DNA of 64,000 nt. It comes from an uncultured Muribaculaceae bacterium. Lineage in GTDB: Bacteria; Bacteroidota; Bacteroidia; Bacteroidales; Muribaculaceae. The position numbers were made by a program, and so were the translations under genes. Below are positions 18,701 through 25,950 of the stretch, piece after piece; positions within the stretch are counted from its first letter, which is position 1, and each line of letters begins with the position of its first letter. Location: assembly GCA_910588035.1 (NCBI GenBank), contig CAJUPY010000002.1:123798-187797 (forward strand). The letters run 5' to 3'. Under the pieces are notes generated by a model. That model did not search any database. It was not told where the DNA came from and saw nothing but the letters and a program-made list of their open reading frames with translations.

Positions 18701-18942
18701 GCACGACGGTTTACGGTCTGTGCCGTTTTCTTCGTGGCATTGAGCGACCCAGCCTGAAGCACCTTCAGATCGAGACTTTCGGTCGCGGCGATCGTGAAGT
18801 TGTTTCGTGCCGCTGTCGACGACGATGCAAACTGACGGTCAATCTCGCCGGCCGCCGACATCATGCCGGTCTGCGCCGAGGCGGATATGCCCGATGTGAG
18901 CACGCCTAATCCCAGAAGCAAAGAAGTTGTGATTCTTCTCAT
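12769..18942 (-). CDS. Giant secreted GLUG-repeat protein, probable adhesin
   Basis: A 2057-residue protein with a signal peptide (MRRITTSLLLGLGVLTSGIS). After an N-terminal region of about 360 residues come three large modules. Each opens with a GxGTxxxPYLI-type line (about 364, 861 and 1314), an FAITADIDMQ-like line and a LDGRGHTIKGL-like line. Each then runs into arrays of short repeats of the form VGGIAG..., NCYNTGNI..., which are GLUG motifs (PF07581), a right-handed beta-helix-type repeat. Ig-like linkers separate the modules. The C-terminus (SGVDSID ... GQVYVVVEKL ... KKVNYK) resembles the tail of the neighbouring M6 protease and other Bacteroidales secreted proteins. GLUG repeats occur in some surface proteins and IgA proteases; binding or adhesion is a reasonable guess, not shown. 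It follows the M6 gene by 113 nt with no promoter seen, so both are probably one transcript. Confidence 0.82.
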   Translation of the reverse strand: MRRITTSLLLGLGVLTSGISASAQTGMMSAAGEIDRQFASSSTAARNNFTIAATESLDLKVLQAGSLNATKKTAQTVNRRAVRSTRLRSADINGYYVGTYSTLANGSFDGGGTMKVVPDTDGDSVTIQSFWNGCSVRACLDAASSTVTIPSQYVMTDESLGALNIAAANHSTGAPEYSEQITGVVASDGTIDFSEAWWGVYVQSGANKDRFVGAYHSMLLQKPSGTMMYKNSSNQQAGYYVVINQTSPNTLAVTNIFNRGLVIEIKLNRDRTAEINNQVAFINSSGSWTTIKCVEFNEAGNLTKYSPVIVTDQADASNNTTLRWTDWSLLNAQASSYAGRLTDAVLTADAPFSYPELSVSDFEGDGTEANPYLISSLDHLILLADKVNNDENRAWGVGSSTYTRTYLGKHFAITADIDMQGYQFDAIGNTYYQRFAGSLDGRGHTIKGLNVNGEQSYYSGLFGVCDTTTVLKNIVLDSPVVTGNYYSVGGLAAWCIGSIKNVTVNNPSINGARSGNGAVAGIVSGSMKDCHVTGGTVMAGGFIGGVAGEVHGGAVNCSAVGTKVYITGSGSPAGGVFGNILDADASNLWFSGLLSYANLSSDGGQIIGGVAGLVQNVALSNSFSAGVMRAYASESQIGGVVGILSSGTVENCYSSGVVHGYTRMGGGIIGQIQLGSSKETPRVTNCYTSATVEVETYQYDKNNCNEVIGKIIDGSNPELTNIYYDKQVVNFGSTRFGTTTSFLTSAQGPTGFPAEAWTFTSGAYPRIKALADTEAAMFSASAVDMSEGDSFKKISNNTPLTALGQTRFLIAKGTRLSTEGYYSKVVDNKTLEIGDEFGIDTLYVVNGDVQTYHFINIAPIPFEGEGTAESPFLIKNKADMIALSEATTGKRQTFEGMYFAITGDIDMELDPAFKGINAEAAVGAASVKFQGVLDGQGHTIDNILIPDRVTWSKAPTATTLGTIDTSKSYSYGGLVGRLGENGVIKNLNIGAGSKFEFYGTSGAFVGSHDGLVENCRNYADVKGYSCWIGGISGMVNKGGRIINCYNSGNITSGYANVGGIAGVSNGIIENCANTGDIAATALCTNYSNQRQRAGGISGGGNGHTLKNCVNYGTVYAMLNNAGGITSTLQGTSTAGSGNDDLISCLSLGNVYCGNPATCGAVIGLKGSKNIENTYFDAQLIGIKGGENSDVENITGLETSRLISGEPLEGLSTDLWNFAAGQYPTLKQFADEPKIAAARVVIAKVAEGQIATDLISDVELTDGATWSMAKGTEFKINGSVMTVPRNVTTVVSDTLIALNKAGVRRPIFVRALPAMPLEGEGTAESPYLINKTDDWAALSTYISNTAMTLEGEYVKMTADLDFAGKNPVKIGADGVTPLAATFDGGNHTIKGIALKSKANMSSALFGTVEAAGTVKNLIVEGTVSGTHTYATSVVDKLYGTLANVTSKADITSNKTNAAGVVGNAYTGALLDNVVFAGSVSASGANIGGIVSTAAAGVTFKNCRFEGKLSHTASLTKATSVNIGGLVATAGASTFDNCRSDGEITVASTDFAQTVAGIVGTAAGAKGNGLYTFTGCSNATPITAGGKIAGIVAGFPTSSATAANAQYVLTDCFNEGDIIAEATKAMTSCPTAGLVAAHTPGSSFTRCYNTGTIISNMNTYAAGISGYSQGTPSADSPVTFTDCYNSGSIVADGNQGGGIAGYLGGNVIMTGCYNTGDIEGNRMLGGITSAFTGAGPQMINCYNTGNITAKADRAGGLIAWGAPTNGLVEGCWNVGAVQSLSTVQSDKSGSSFEIAGLAGQSAATFKNCYNAGSVKGLARVAGLVATPLKNQTQFENCYNAGVIEAPADSCGSIVGVNITAGKIWTAANTMTGCYYIDSNKCDNDQGFDAKAVSVKELASLDIDGFDCGDDYTYPVVNGFEENETAMFNAAQLILSGEDTTEKVTTGFNVGGTPVVKWTSDCADLAFDCDAAAFVKTFTGKIIVTATAGELTKTYELNADNAISGVDSIDGDSADVVSRTFFTTSGVEVPQPQTADGQVYVVVEKLSDGSTRIIKKVNYK

Positions 18943-19055
18943 GATTGATGATTAGAGTGAGGACATTTGTTAGAAATATTGATTTACCCGGCTGAGACAC
19001 TGGCTGTGTCCTCAGATTTGACGGTCTGCGTCCCGATGCCGGTGACCTATTGGTT

Positions 19056-21248
19056 TCAGAGTGTTGTTGTGAAAACTGTTTTGACGGCTTTCGTTCCGTT
19101 GACCTTGATGTAGATGCCTCCTGCGGCCGGATTGGCTACTGGTTGCCCCTGAAGGTTGAACCAGCGGGTGACAGTGTTGGCGTCATCGGTGACGATGTTG
19201 TCGACTCCTGCCGAACCCGATCCGGCTTTTACCGACAACTGAATGCGTTTGACAATACATTTTGCCGTGGCGTTTCCGGTGTATTGGGCAAATTTCAGTG
19301 CTGGCTTCTCCAAAGCACCTGTGTTGTAGCGCAAGATTGCAGTCTCACCTTTTTTGACCGACGGATTGGCCAAACCATCGACTGTGTTGACCGGACGCCA
19401 GGTGACGCCGTTGTCAACCGACGAATAGAGTCTGAATGCGGCGTTTGTCGATGTCGGATTGTCGATCTCTACCTCAACATTCTCGACCGTCGCATCAATG
19501 GCACCCGAAACTATCTCCGAGCCTTTGACGGTGGTCAGCGATGTTGTCTCGTCGTCAGACTCGATTCTGGCTCCCTTTGAAAAGCTCCATGTGGTGAAAC
19601 GGCCTTCGACATCGGTCGTGTCTTTAGATGTCGCCGGCATCAGAGCGAAATCTTCGACAAGTGTCGGCACATTGTCGGCTATGGTGCTGAAAGTTATCGA
19701 GCCGTCTTCGTTTGCAGTGATGTTGTCGAGCACGATCGGCGTAGACAGTGTGGCCCACGATCTCATCGACGGATCGGTCATATTGTTCAGCGAAGTCACG
19801 TTTCCACTTCCGGGAAACGGATCGCCGTCGCTGTCGACCACCGATGCATCCGATTTCTTGGGCTTGGCTCTCAGAAGAGTATAATAGTTGTGGTTTGACG
19901 CCGCGTTGACACGATTGTTCTCCCAAACGGCTGTGTTGGTCGAGTCGACACGGTGAACGAGCAGTCCCTCGCCCGGAAGATAGGCATCCCAGCGGGTCTT
20001 CACACGGCTTTCAAGAAGAAAATATTCATCTTCGACAGCAGAATTGATGCGGCAACCATCGGGCGTGTCACCCTCGTTGAGAGGCTTCACTGTATATTCG
20101 CCAGGCTCGGTTATCAGACGCGGTGTCGTGAAACCGAGGGCGTAACGCTCGAAAAGCGAGTAGCCACACGGCGTACGGCTCATATTCAGATATGATCCGC
20201 TTGCCATGACCGACCATTTTGCCGGGTGTACCGATTGACCGTCGGTAGCGTAGTCGACATCATAGAGGTCGGGAAGACCGAGCACATGGCTGAACTCATG
20301 GCAGATAGTGCCGATGCCGTCAAGAACCTTATTGGCCGGGGCTCCATAAAGTTCGGTAGAGCACGCATAGCGGCCAAACGAGACCCCGTCGAGGCTAAGG
20401 CCCATAACCGTTGAAGCATGTGGCCAGATCAGCGTCGCGTCATTTCCTGAGAAGTTTGATCCGCCACCCGAGAAAATGAAATATACCATGTCGACCTGAC
20501 GGTTACCGTCGGTGTCATAAACCGAATAGTCGATCTGGTCATCGGCAGCTTTCAGCGCGGCTTTCACCAATGTTTGCGCTCCGGCCGATTGGTTGGCGAA
20601 GTGTTGTGAATAGTTGATCTTGACAGGTCCGATGACATCAAATCTGGGATCGAACAACCCGTTTGAATTCTCGAAATAGTAGTCACGTACAGAACCGGTA
20701 CATTCTACCTTGCTCGGAATCAGATTGTTGGTCATATAACCGTCATAGCCGGGCTTGTTGACCATGTCGTCAAAAATCGTGTGGATATCCTCACGTGTGA
20801 ACGGTGCGTCGTTATACTCGACCAGAATCACCAGACCGCGGAACTTGCTGTAGTCATATTGACCCGTCTTCAATGCTTCGGTGCGGCGTGCCTTGATGTC
20901 ATTGAGAAGTCCTGTCGACGGCCTGTTGCGCAAGCCTTTGATGCGCTGCGGCCCTATCGGACGGTTTGTCGCGGCCTCACCAGTGGAGACCAGGTCTCCC
21001 TCAGCCGAAAGAGTCGCATACTCCCATGCTTTGCTGTCACTGTTGTAGACAACCTGATAACCGTCGGCGGTAAGGGTGTAGTTGAAGTATTCATCTCCAT
21101 AGACTCTGACAGTCACCTTCGAACCGTCGGGCTGCGTCACTGTCTGTGGTTCGGGGTTGGCTATAACTGCATCGGCTTTGATAAACGGGGTTGCCAGCAA
21201 AACAGATGTCACTGCTGACTTGAGAACGATTGATGTGGCTATTTTCAT
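19056..21248 (-). CDS. M6-family secreted metalloprotease
   Basis: A 730-residue protein with a signal peptide and an M6 (immune inhibitor A-like) peptidase domain. The zinc motif HEFSHVLGLPD spans residues 317-327: His317 and His321 are zinc ligands, Glu318 is the catalytic base and Asp327 the probable third ligand. The N-terminal part (GDEYFNYTLTADGYQVVY, about 51-68) is the usual M6 pro-region. Downstream are Ig-like segments and a C-terminal tail with GVDNIVTDD, RWFNLQGQPV and GGIYIKVNGTK, a sorting-like module shared in outline with the GLUG protein. It has its own -7 box upstream. It probably acts outside the cell on proteins. Being co-transcribed with the giant GLUG protein suggests processing of that protein or joint action on a host or microbial target; this is inference. 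Confidence 0.92.
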   Translation of the reverse strand: MKIATSIVLKSAVTSVLLATPFIKADAVIANPEPQTVTQPDGSKVTVRVYGDEYFNYTLTADGYQVVYNSDSKAWEYATLSAEGDLVSTGEAATNRPIGPQRIKGLRNRPSTGLLNDIKARRTEALKTGQYDYSKFRGLVILVEYNDAPFTREDIHTIFDDMVNKPGYDGYMTNNLIPSKVECTGSVRDYYFENSNGLFDPRFDVIGPVKINYSQHFANQSAGAQTLVKAALKAADDQIDYSVYDTDGNRQVDMVYFIFSGGGSNFSGNDATLIWPHASTVMGLSLDGVSFGRYACSTELYGAPANKVLDGIGTICHEFSHVLGLPDLYDVDYATDGQSVHPAKWSVMASGSYLNMSRTPCGYSLFERYALGFTTPRLITEPGEYTVKPLNEGDTPDGCRINSAVEDEYFLLESRVKTRWDAYLPGEGLLVHRVDSTNTAVWENNRVNAASNHNYYTLLRAKPKKSDASVVDSDGDPFPGSGNVTSLNNMTDPSMRSWATLSTPIVLDNITANEDGSITFSTIADNVPTLVEDFALMPATSKDTTDVEGRFTTWSFSKGARIESDDETTSLTTVKGSEIVSGAIDATVENVEVEIDNPTSTNAAFRLYSSVDNGVTWRPVNTVDGLANPSVKKGETAILRYNTGALEKPALKFAQYTGNATAKCIVKRIQLSVKAGSGSAGVDNIVTDDANTVTRWFNLQGQPVANPAAGGIYIKVNGTKAVKTVFTTTL

Positions 21249-21334
21249 AGCTTTTGTTTTGTGATCTTGTCGCAGATTGCTTATGAAAAGCGGTCCGCTT
21301 TTATTAAACCTAATGAATTATTAAAAATATTTCG

Positions 21335-21342
21335 CAAAATTA
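21335..21342 (-). promoter_or_regulatory. -7 box of the M6-GLUG unit
   Basis: TAATTTTG on the minus strand (21342-21335) matches TAnnTTTG. The M6 ATG is 87 nt downstream at 21248, which leaves a longer leader than usual here. Confidence 0.6.
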
Positions 21343-21393
21343 CACAAATAAATTACAAAATGAAGTTATTTATTGAATTATTTTAATAAAACA

Positions 21394-21427
21394 TAAAAAA
21401 CATGGCCGATTAATCAACCAACCATGT
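21394..21427 (-). terminator. Possible terminator of the AT-rich three-gene unit
   Basis: On the minus strand, ACATGG (21427-21422) pairs with CCATGT (21406-21401), with GATTAATC in the loop, followed by a run of T. The stem is short and lies about 195 nt after the lipoprotein stop. Confidence 0.42.
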
Positions 21428-21621
21428 CTCTTTTCTATCGTTTTCCAGTTTCGCTATTTTGTATTTATAAACGTCAGTTCACTTTCGCAAGTCAATTTGT
21501 CAGAATATATTTATCGTTATCCTTTATATAAATCATACATGCCATTAGTTTTGTCAGCTGAAATCTATGCTTATAATAGATCTCGCCGTCGAAGACTTGC
21601 TATATTAATGATGTGCCGTCT

Positions 21622-24123
21622 TCAGCTTCCTGCCGGTGACAGTCTTCTTGGTTGACGTTTTATGAGGCTCACTCTTTCTGTAAACCTATGCCCCAATTTC
21701 TTCTTGGATATTATACTAAAAAAAGACTTTTGGGGATATTCTTCCATCCCCTGATGGCGTATATTAAAGCCGTTTGCATCAGTTATATCAAAGGGAGAAG
21801 AATATATATATTCAACTTCAATAGGATTCAAATTTCCAATGGACGCTACTTCTTTCTTTATGTCATACCCATCAAAACTGCAGGCAAGTTTCAATGATAT
21901 AGACTCTTTCTGACCAGAATCATTTGTAATATATATGAGACCGGAAGGAATAATTTCCGAGCCATATCCCATCAATTTAGAAAATGTAAGAAATGACATC
22001 GTGCCGCATGATGTAAACCAACTCCAATGTCTTAACGGGTTTGCCCTTATAAAAGGGCTATCATACTGATAAACAATTCTTTCACTCAATCCTTCATTGT
22101 TTGAATAACGCATTTCTTTTATTTTTCCTAATTCCCAATCCCAATTAATAGACGCGGAAAATCCGTCATTGTCTCGCATCTTCATCGAAATTGGCTGTAG
22201 ATCATCGTTATAGTCAATCGAACAAGTGCCTACCAGATCATCTTCTTTATTAGTAAATGACTTCAAATATCCCTCTTGAGTAAAAACAAAATCAGACAGA
22301 ATTACTGGCTCTACGCCGTCCATTAGAGTTATTGCATAAAGACCATCGTTATTATAGTGAAATTTCACACTTTCTTCGCTATCAACATACGATTCGATCC
22401 GTCCTAAAACATCATATTTCATTGAGGCCATATCTCCTATCTGTACCAAGTGCTTATATTCGTCTTTCTTTTCCCCATTATATGTTTCAGAATCTATCAC
22501 CTTTCCTTCCCCGTCATAAAGAATAGCAGTAAGTCTGTCGTCGTCAGTCGAGGGTGTCCAAATAACGTGTGCCGTTCCACCCTCGGTATAAGAAATCACC
22601 TTATCAATAGTGCCATTACCGACAAATTTCACTGGTAATGATATAAAATCAGCCTGTTCATCTATCATATCCAATACACTTCCTTTTACATTGAAGTTCA
22701 AGACCATAGTTCGTCCTGCTTCAACCTTGTTTGGCGTGGCCGAAGCAAAATCTATTTTAGTTGGTAAACTGACCAGATTCTTTTCAAACAAATTGGTAAA
22801 TTTTGTCCCGAACCAACGACCATTTTCTTTGCCAAGCCCCATGATTCGAGATGAAATATCCGCCCTTACGTCCATACCGAACATTGCATCATATTTATAC
22901 CCAACATAATCTTTTGAATAATCATAACCAGTTCTATGACTGCCAATATTTGTCAATACTCTGATATAGGGTTTAATATCTACTACAGGTCCTAATACGT
23001 CATATACATAGAAAGACATGCTCGGATAGAACCACATTTTCATATCAGCCTTACCGCTACAGTGAAAATTACTACCCGTTACATCTAAAACTGGACCGGT
23101 AAACTGTGACATAATTTTATATGGATCTTCTTTACCCATGTCCCAAAGTGCGTCCAATTCAAAATAATTGTTCAATCTGGCAACTCCCTTGACACCTGCA
23201 GATCCTTTAAAATCATATAAGGCACCCGTCAAAGGCTTGATATTGACAGCTACCGGGACAGGCACTCCTGCTACATCAAAGAGTATATGAAACTTTATTG
23301 TCTTCAAAGGACCATTTTTTAGTACCGGTACAAAATCTTCAATTTCTTCATGATATTCCGATTTACACTCTCCTTCCACTACTAAATTTGATTCCAAATT
23401 AAATGAAGAGTGAAATATCGCTTTTATCTGTTGACTTTTATACATCATTACAACCCCTTTCACATCTTCAACGACATGCTTTTTTCGCAAACCAAAATTA
23501 AAGGATATGCGATAGTTCATATTGATTTGACTATTAAGTTCCGGAAATTTCACTGAAATACCCTCTTCATCTATTGGCATTTCATATCCGTCCAAATCAA
23601 AAATCTTAATGATTTTTGGATTGAGCGTCTGTATGACCGTTTTCCATTTGTAACGTCCCTCCTTATCTTCCTCGCCAACTGCTTTTGGGTATGCAGTAAT
23701 CTGAGATCCTCCACGGGACACAGTTTCAGGACTATATTCCAACGAAATTTCAACATTGGCAAATATATTGGTAAGATCACCTTTTACAGTTTCAAGCATA
23801 ATGTTTTCGCCGTTACTTACGGCTTTGGTTACAACCTTTATGCCTGGTTTGAGAGGATCAATGATTGATATAACGGAACCTTCGATTATTTTCTCTGTGT
23901 AGGAATTCAAACTCAAAATGACTTTCCCCGAAACCGTATCGTTCTCTATAATTTCTGTTTCATCCCAATTTATGTCCACATAATAGGGACTAACTACATC
24001 TTGAGATACATCTTTAACATCTTCGTCGTCAAGATCGAGGTTTACAATATTCTCTCCACATGAATACAGTAAAAAAGACATGCCTACGACCAGGAATAAT
24101 TTATAAATGATGTTACCTTTCAT
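21622..24123 (-). CDS. Large lipoprotein of unknown function (833 residues)
   Basis: A secreted lipoprotein. The start at 24123 is chosen because it gives MKGNIIYKLFLVVGMSFLLY followed by the lipobox LLYSC; a longer frame begins inside the upstream gene. No catalytic motif is recognised. The first 600 residues look like beta-sandwich or barrel-type repeats. From about residue 600 the sequence resembles the YD-like lines of Bacteroidales DUF4595-type proteins (KYDVLGRIESYVDSEESVKF, then LKSFTNKEDD). That match is tentative. Codons are AT-rich compared with flanking genes. The last 15 or so codons, SLIKRQPRRLSPAGS, are in less AT-rich DNA and look unlike the rest. It follows the barrel-like gene by 14 nt, so all three genes of the unit are likely one operon. 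Confidence 0.72.
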   Translation of the reverse strand: MKGNIIYKLFLVVGMSFLLYSCGENIVNLDLDDEDVKDVSQDVVSPYYVDINWDETEIIENDTVSGKVILSLNSYTEKIIEGSVISIIDPLKPGIKVVTKAVSNGENIMLETVKGDLTNIFANVEISLEYSPETVSRGGSQITAYPKAVGEEDKEGRYKWKTVIQTLNPKIIKIFDLDGYEMPIDEEGISVKFPELNSQINMNYRISFNFGLRKKHVVEDVKGVVMMYKSQQIKAIFHSSFNLESNLVVEGECKSEYHEEIEDFVPVLKNGPLKTIKFHILFDVAGVPVPVAVNIKPLTGALYDFKGSAGVKGVARLNNYFELDALWDMGKEDPYKIMSQFTGPVLDVTGSNFHCSGKADMKMWFYPSMSFYVYDVLGPVVDIKPYIRVLTNIGSHRTGYDYSKDYVGYKYDAMFGMDVRADISSRIMGLGKENGRWFGTKFTNLFEKNLVSLPTKIDFASATPNKVEAGRTMVLNFNVKGSVLDMIDEQADFISLPVKFVGNGTIDKVISYTEGGTAHVIWTPSTDDDRLTAILYDGEGKVIDSETYNGEKKDEYKHLVQIGDMASMKYDVLGRIESYVDSEESVKFHYNNDGLYAITLMDGVEPVILSDFVFTQEGYLKSFTNKEDDLVGTCSIDYNDDLQPISMKMRDNDGFSASINWDWELGKIKEMRYSNNEGLSERIVYQYDSPFIRANPLRHWSWFTSCGTMSFLTFSKLMGYGSEIIPSGLIYITNDSGQKESISLKLACSFDGYDIKKEVASIGNLNPIEVEYIYSSPFDITDANGFNIRHQGMEEYPQKSFFSIISKKKLGHRFTERVSLIKRQPRRLSPAGS

Positions 24124-24137
24124 AATGATTTTATGTT

Positions 24138-24773
24138 TCAAAAATTTAACGATAAATAAACTCGCATATTCCACATTTTGGACGAAAGGTCACTTGCTTC
24201 ATGTGCGTAATACTCAGTAAATAGAGGAGCTAATTTGCACTTAGACCAATGATATTCAATTCCGAGACCAATGAACCGATATACAGTGCGTACTCCTACA
24301 TTTAGGCCTAATGGAACTAAAACTGTCTCATTCAAATCTCCTGAATTGTAATAATGGAATACCGGAGCATAACGCAGGTATGGAGTTACCGCAAAATGGT
24401 CAGTCGGTATCATTGTCAGACACAATCCTGCCTGTATGCCGAAATTGAAATCATGCAAGGTTTTATCCCATTCTTTTGGCTCTTCCAAAAATCTCACTTT
24501 ATATTGTGTGTAGCTCATATCAGAAAATATAAAGTCGACTCCTAATCTCATAAAATCCCTCATGGTTTTACTAACGTAAAATGTTCTGCCACCTCTTAGT
24601 CCTATGCCCAAATGGCTATGAAAATCTATCCACCCAACCTGTTTCAGTCCCCCGTAACTCCACATCACGTCGACATATTTTTTAGGCCACGCATTGGGTT
24701 GGATTCCATATGATTTGCAGGCTAAGGTTATTGAAAAAAGTAATACGACCAATTTTAACAATTTATCTTTCAT
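24138..24773 (-). CDS. Small outer-membrane barrel-like protein
   Basis: A 211-residue protein with a signal peptide (MKDKLLKLVVLLFSITLACK). Alternating hydrophobic residues and a C-terminal phenylalanine (MRVYLSLNF) are typical of outer-membrane beta-barrels of about 8 to 10 strands. Segments such as VDVMWSYGGLKQVGWIDFH and LGLNVGVRTVYRFIGLGIEY read as strands. No enzyme motif is seen. It lies between a BIG2-domain secreted protein (70 nt upstream) and a large lipoprotein (14 nt downstream) in the same AT-rich block. One possibility is that it anchors or exports its neighbours. This is inference. I do not recognise a named family. Confidence 0.68.
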   Translation of the reverse strand: MKDKLLKLVVLLFSITLACKSYGIQPNAWPKKYVDVMWSYGGLKQVGWIDFHSHLGIGLRGGRTFYVSKTMRDFMRLGVDFIFSDMSYTQYKVRFLEEPKEWDKTLHDFNFGIQAGLCLTMIPTDHFAVTPYLRYAPVFHYYNSGDLNETVLVPLGLNVGVRTVYRFIGLGIEYHWSKCKLAPLFTEYYAHEASDLSSKMWNMRVYLSLNF

Positions 24774-24842
24774 TGAATCTGATATTTTTAACGAATTTGC
24801 ATAATGAAACTTTGATATCCAACAAAAAAAGAAATCGCTAAT

Positions 24843-25922
24843 CTATTTTGTTTTAATCTTTATCATCCTTCCATCTTTTTGCAAGATGTAAACACTTCTT
24901 GGTTGTAACGGAATACATGCAGCTCCTTCACCTTGTTTTGTCAGATGACCGCACATATCATATAAGAAATATTTTCCTCCTTTTATTAGAAGATCTGTAC
25001 CTATTAATTCTACCGCATCGCTGTCACCTATAACATCAACAACCTCATTAACTGCCGGAAGGACATTAATGTAGCAACACCCAAAAGCACCAGACTTTGA
25101 CAAGGCTTTAATTTCAGCAAGCCCGGGGTTATGAGCATACACAATTCCTTTAGCATCAACCGTAGCCACTTCATCGTTTGAGGATGACCACTGCAATTCT
25201 TTGTGTGTTGCATTATCAGGATAAACTTCAGGATATAGACCTAATGTTTGGTTGGTGTAAACATTCAAAGACGCTACCGGAAAAACAACGGCAGTTACTT
25301 CGACCGGCTTAACGTGGACGATGCAAGTTGCTGTCGTGTTATAGTTTGTTGTTGCAACTATTGTTACAGTCCCCTCCTTTTTTGCAAGTACCGTACCTCC
25401 ATTGCTTACAGATGCTATGTCTGGATTACTTGATTTAAAAGTGACAAAAGGAGCAGGATTGGCATCAGGATATTCAAATGAATATTCAATATAACCTTTG
25501 CAGCCAAGAGTAACAGATAATTCTTCAGGGAAAATTGAGACTCCTGTTTTCTTGCATGTTATATAGAAATTTGATGTGAAATCCATCGGTTTGTGAGACT
25601 CCACTTTTCCTATTATTTTTGATGCCACAACATGGTGGACAACTTGAACCCTTACCTTACCTTCAAAATAATAATTTGGCGTAACAGTTGTCGTTGGAGT
25701 CATGACTCTTGAAAGAGTAACTTTATCGCGGTCTGACGAATTTGGGATACTCCAACTAATACTTGACGTGTAATAATCGTCCCAACCAAACGGCAATGAA
25801 GGCTTGGGGCATGACAATTGTATCGCTTCTCCAACCCACGCACTTTGAGCCATTAACGATTGATAGCTACATAACAGAACAATTAACAGAAATCTTGATA
25901 CATTCTTTGCAAAAATACCCAT
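24843..25922 (-). CDS. Secreted protein with BIG2 Ig-like domains and C-terminal sorting-like tail
   Basis: A 359-residue protein. ATG 25922 is preferred over the upstream TTG. It has a signal peptide (MGIFAKNVSRFLLIVLLC) and two BIG2-type Ig-like repeats: one around 125-205 (FKSSNPDIASVSNGGTVLAK, TVTIVATT) and one around 210-285 (QWSSSNDEVATVDAKGIVYA). BIG2 domains occur in intimin-like and other surface adhesins. The tail, about 290-359, includes KYFLYDMCGHLTKQGEG and SVYILQKDGRMIKIKTK, a strand-turn-strand module like that at the end of many Bacteroidales secreted proteins (type IX-like sorting tail); whether this organism has that system cannot be seen. It is the first gene of the AT-rich unit. 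An adhesin role is likely but unproven. Confidence 0.8.
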   Translation of the reverse strand: MGIFAKNVSRFLLIVLLCSYQSLMAQSAWVGEAIQLSCPKPSLPFGWDDYYTSSISWSIPNSSDRDKVTLSRVMTPTTTVTPNYYFEGKVRVQVVHHVVASKIIGKVESHKPMDFTSNFYITCKKTGVSIFPEELSVTLGCKGYIEYSFEYPDANPAPFVTFKSSNPDIASVSNGGTVLAKKEGTVTIVATTNYNTTATCIVHVKPVEVTAVVFPVASLNVYTNQTLGLYPEVYPDNATHKELQWSSSNDEVATVDAKGIVYAHNPGLAEIKALSKSGAFGCCYINVLPAVNEVVDVIGDSDAVELIGTDLLIKGGKYFLYDMCGHLTKQGEGAACIPLQPRSVYILQKDGRMIKIKTK

Positions 25923-25950
25923 GCTCAAACTTGTTGCCTACGGGCACTCC

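Larger units (their letters stand above)
21249..21621 (-). other. Gene-free AT-rich stretch between the M6 gene and the lipoprotein gene
   Basis: These 373 nt hold no convincing ORF. They contain the M6 -7 box and a possible terminator for the upstream unit (both listed). The part near 21600-21660 is less AT-rich than the DNA on its right and may be the edge of the acquired segment. Confidence 0.6.

Noticed and set aside
12769..18942. Repeated DNA in the GLUG gene as a possible CRISPR-like or satellite array
   Set aside because: The repeats are degenerate at the DNA level, keep the reading frame, and correspond to protein GLUG motifs. There are no equal-length spacers.
18992..19015. Imperfect hairpin CTGAGACAC ... 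GTGTCCTCAG between the M6 and GLUG genes as a terminator
   Set aside because: The stem has an unpaired base and there is no T run on the minus strand, so it is unlikely to separate the two genes.
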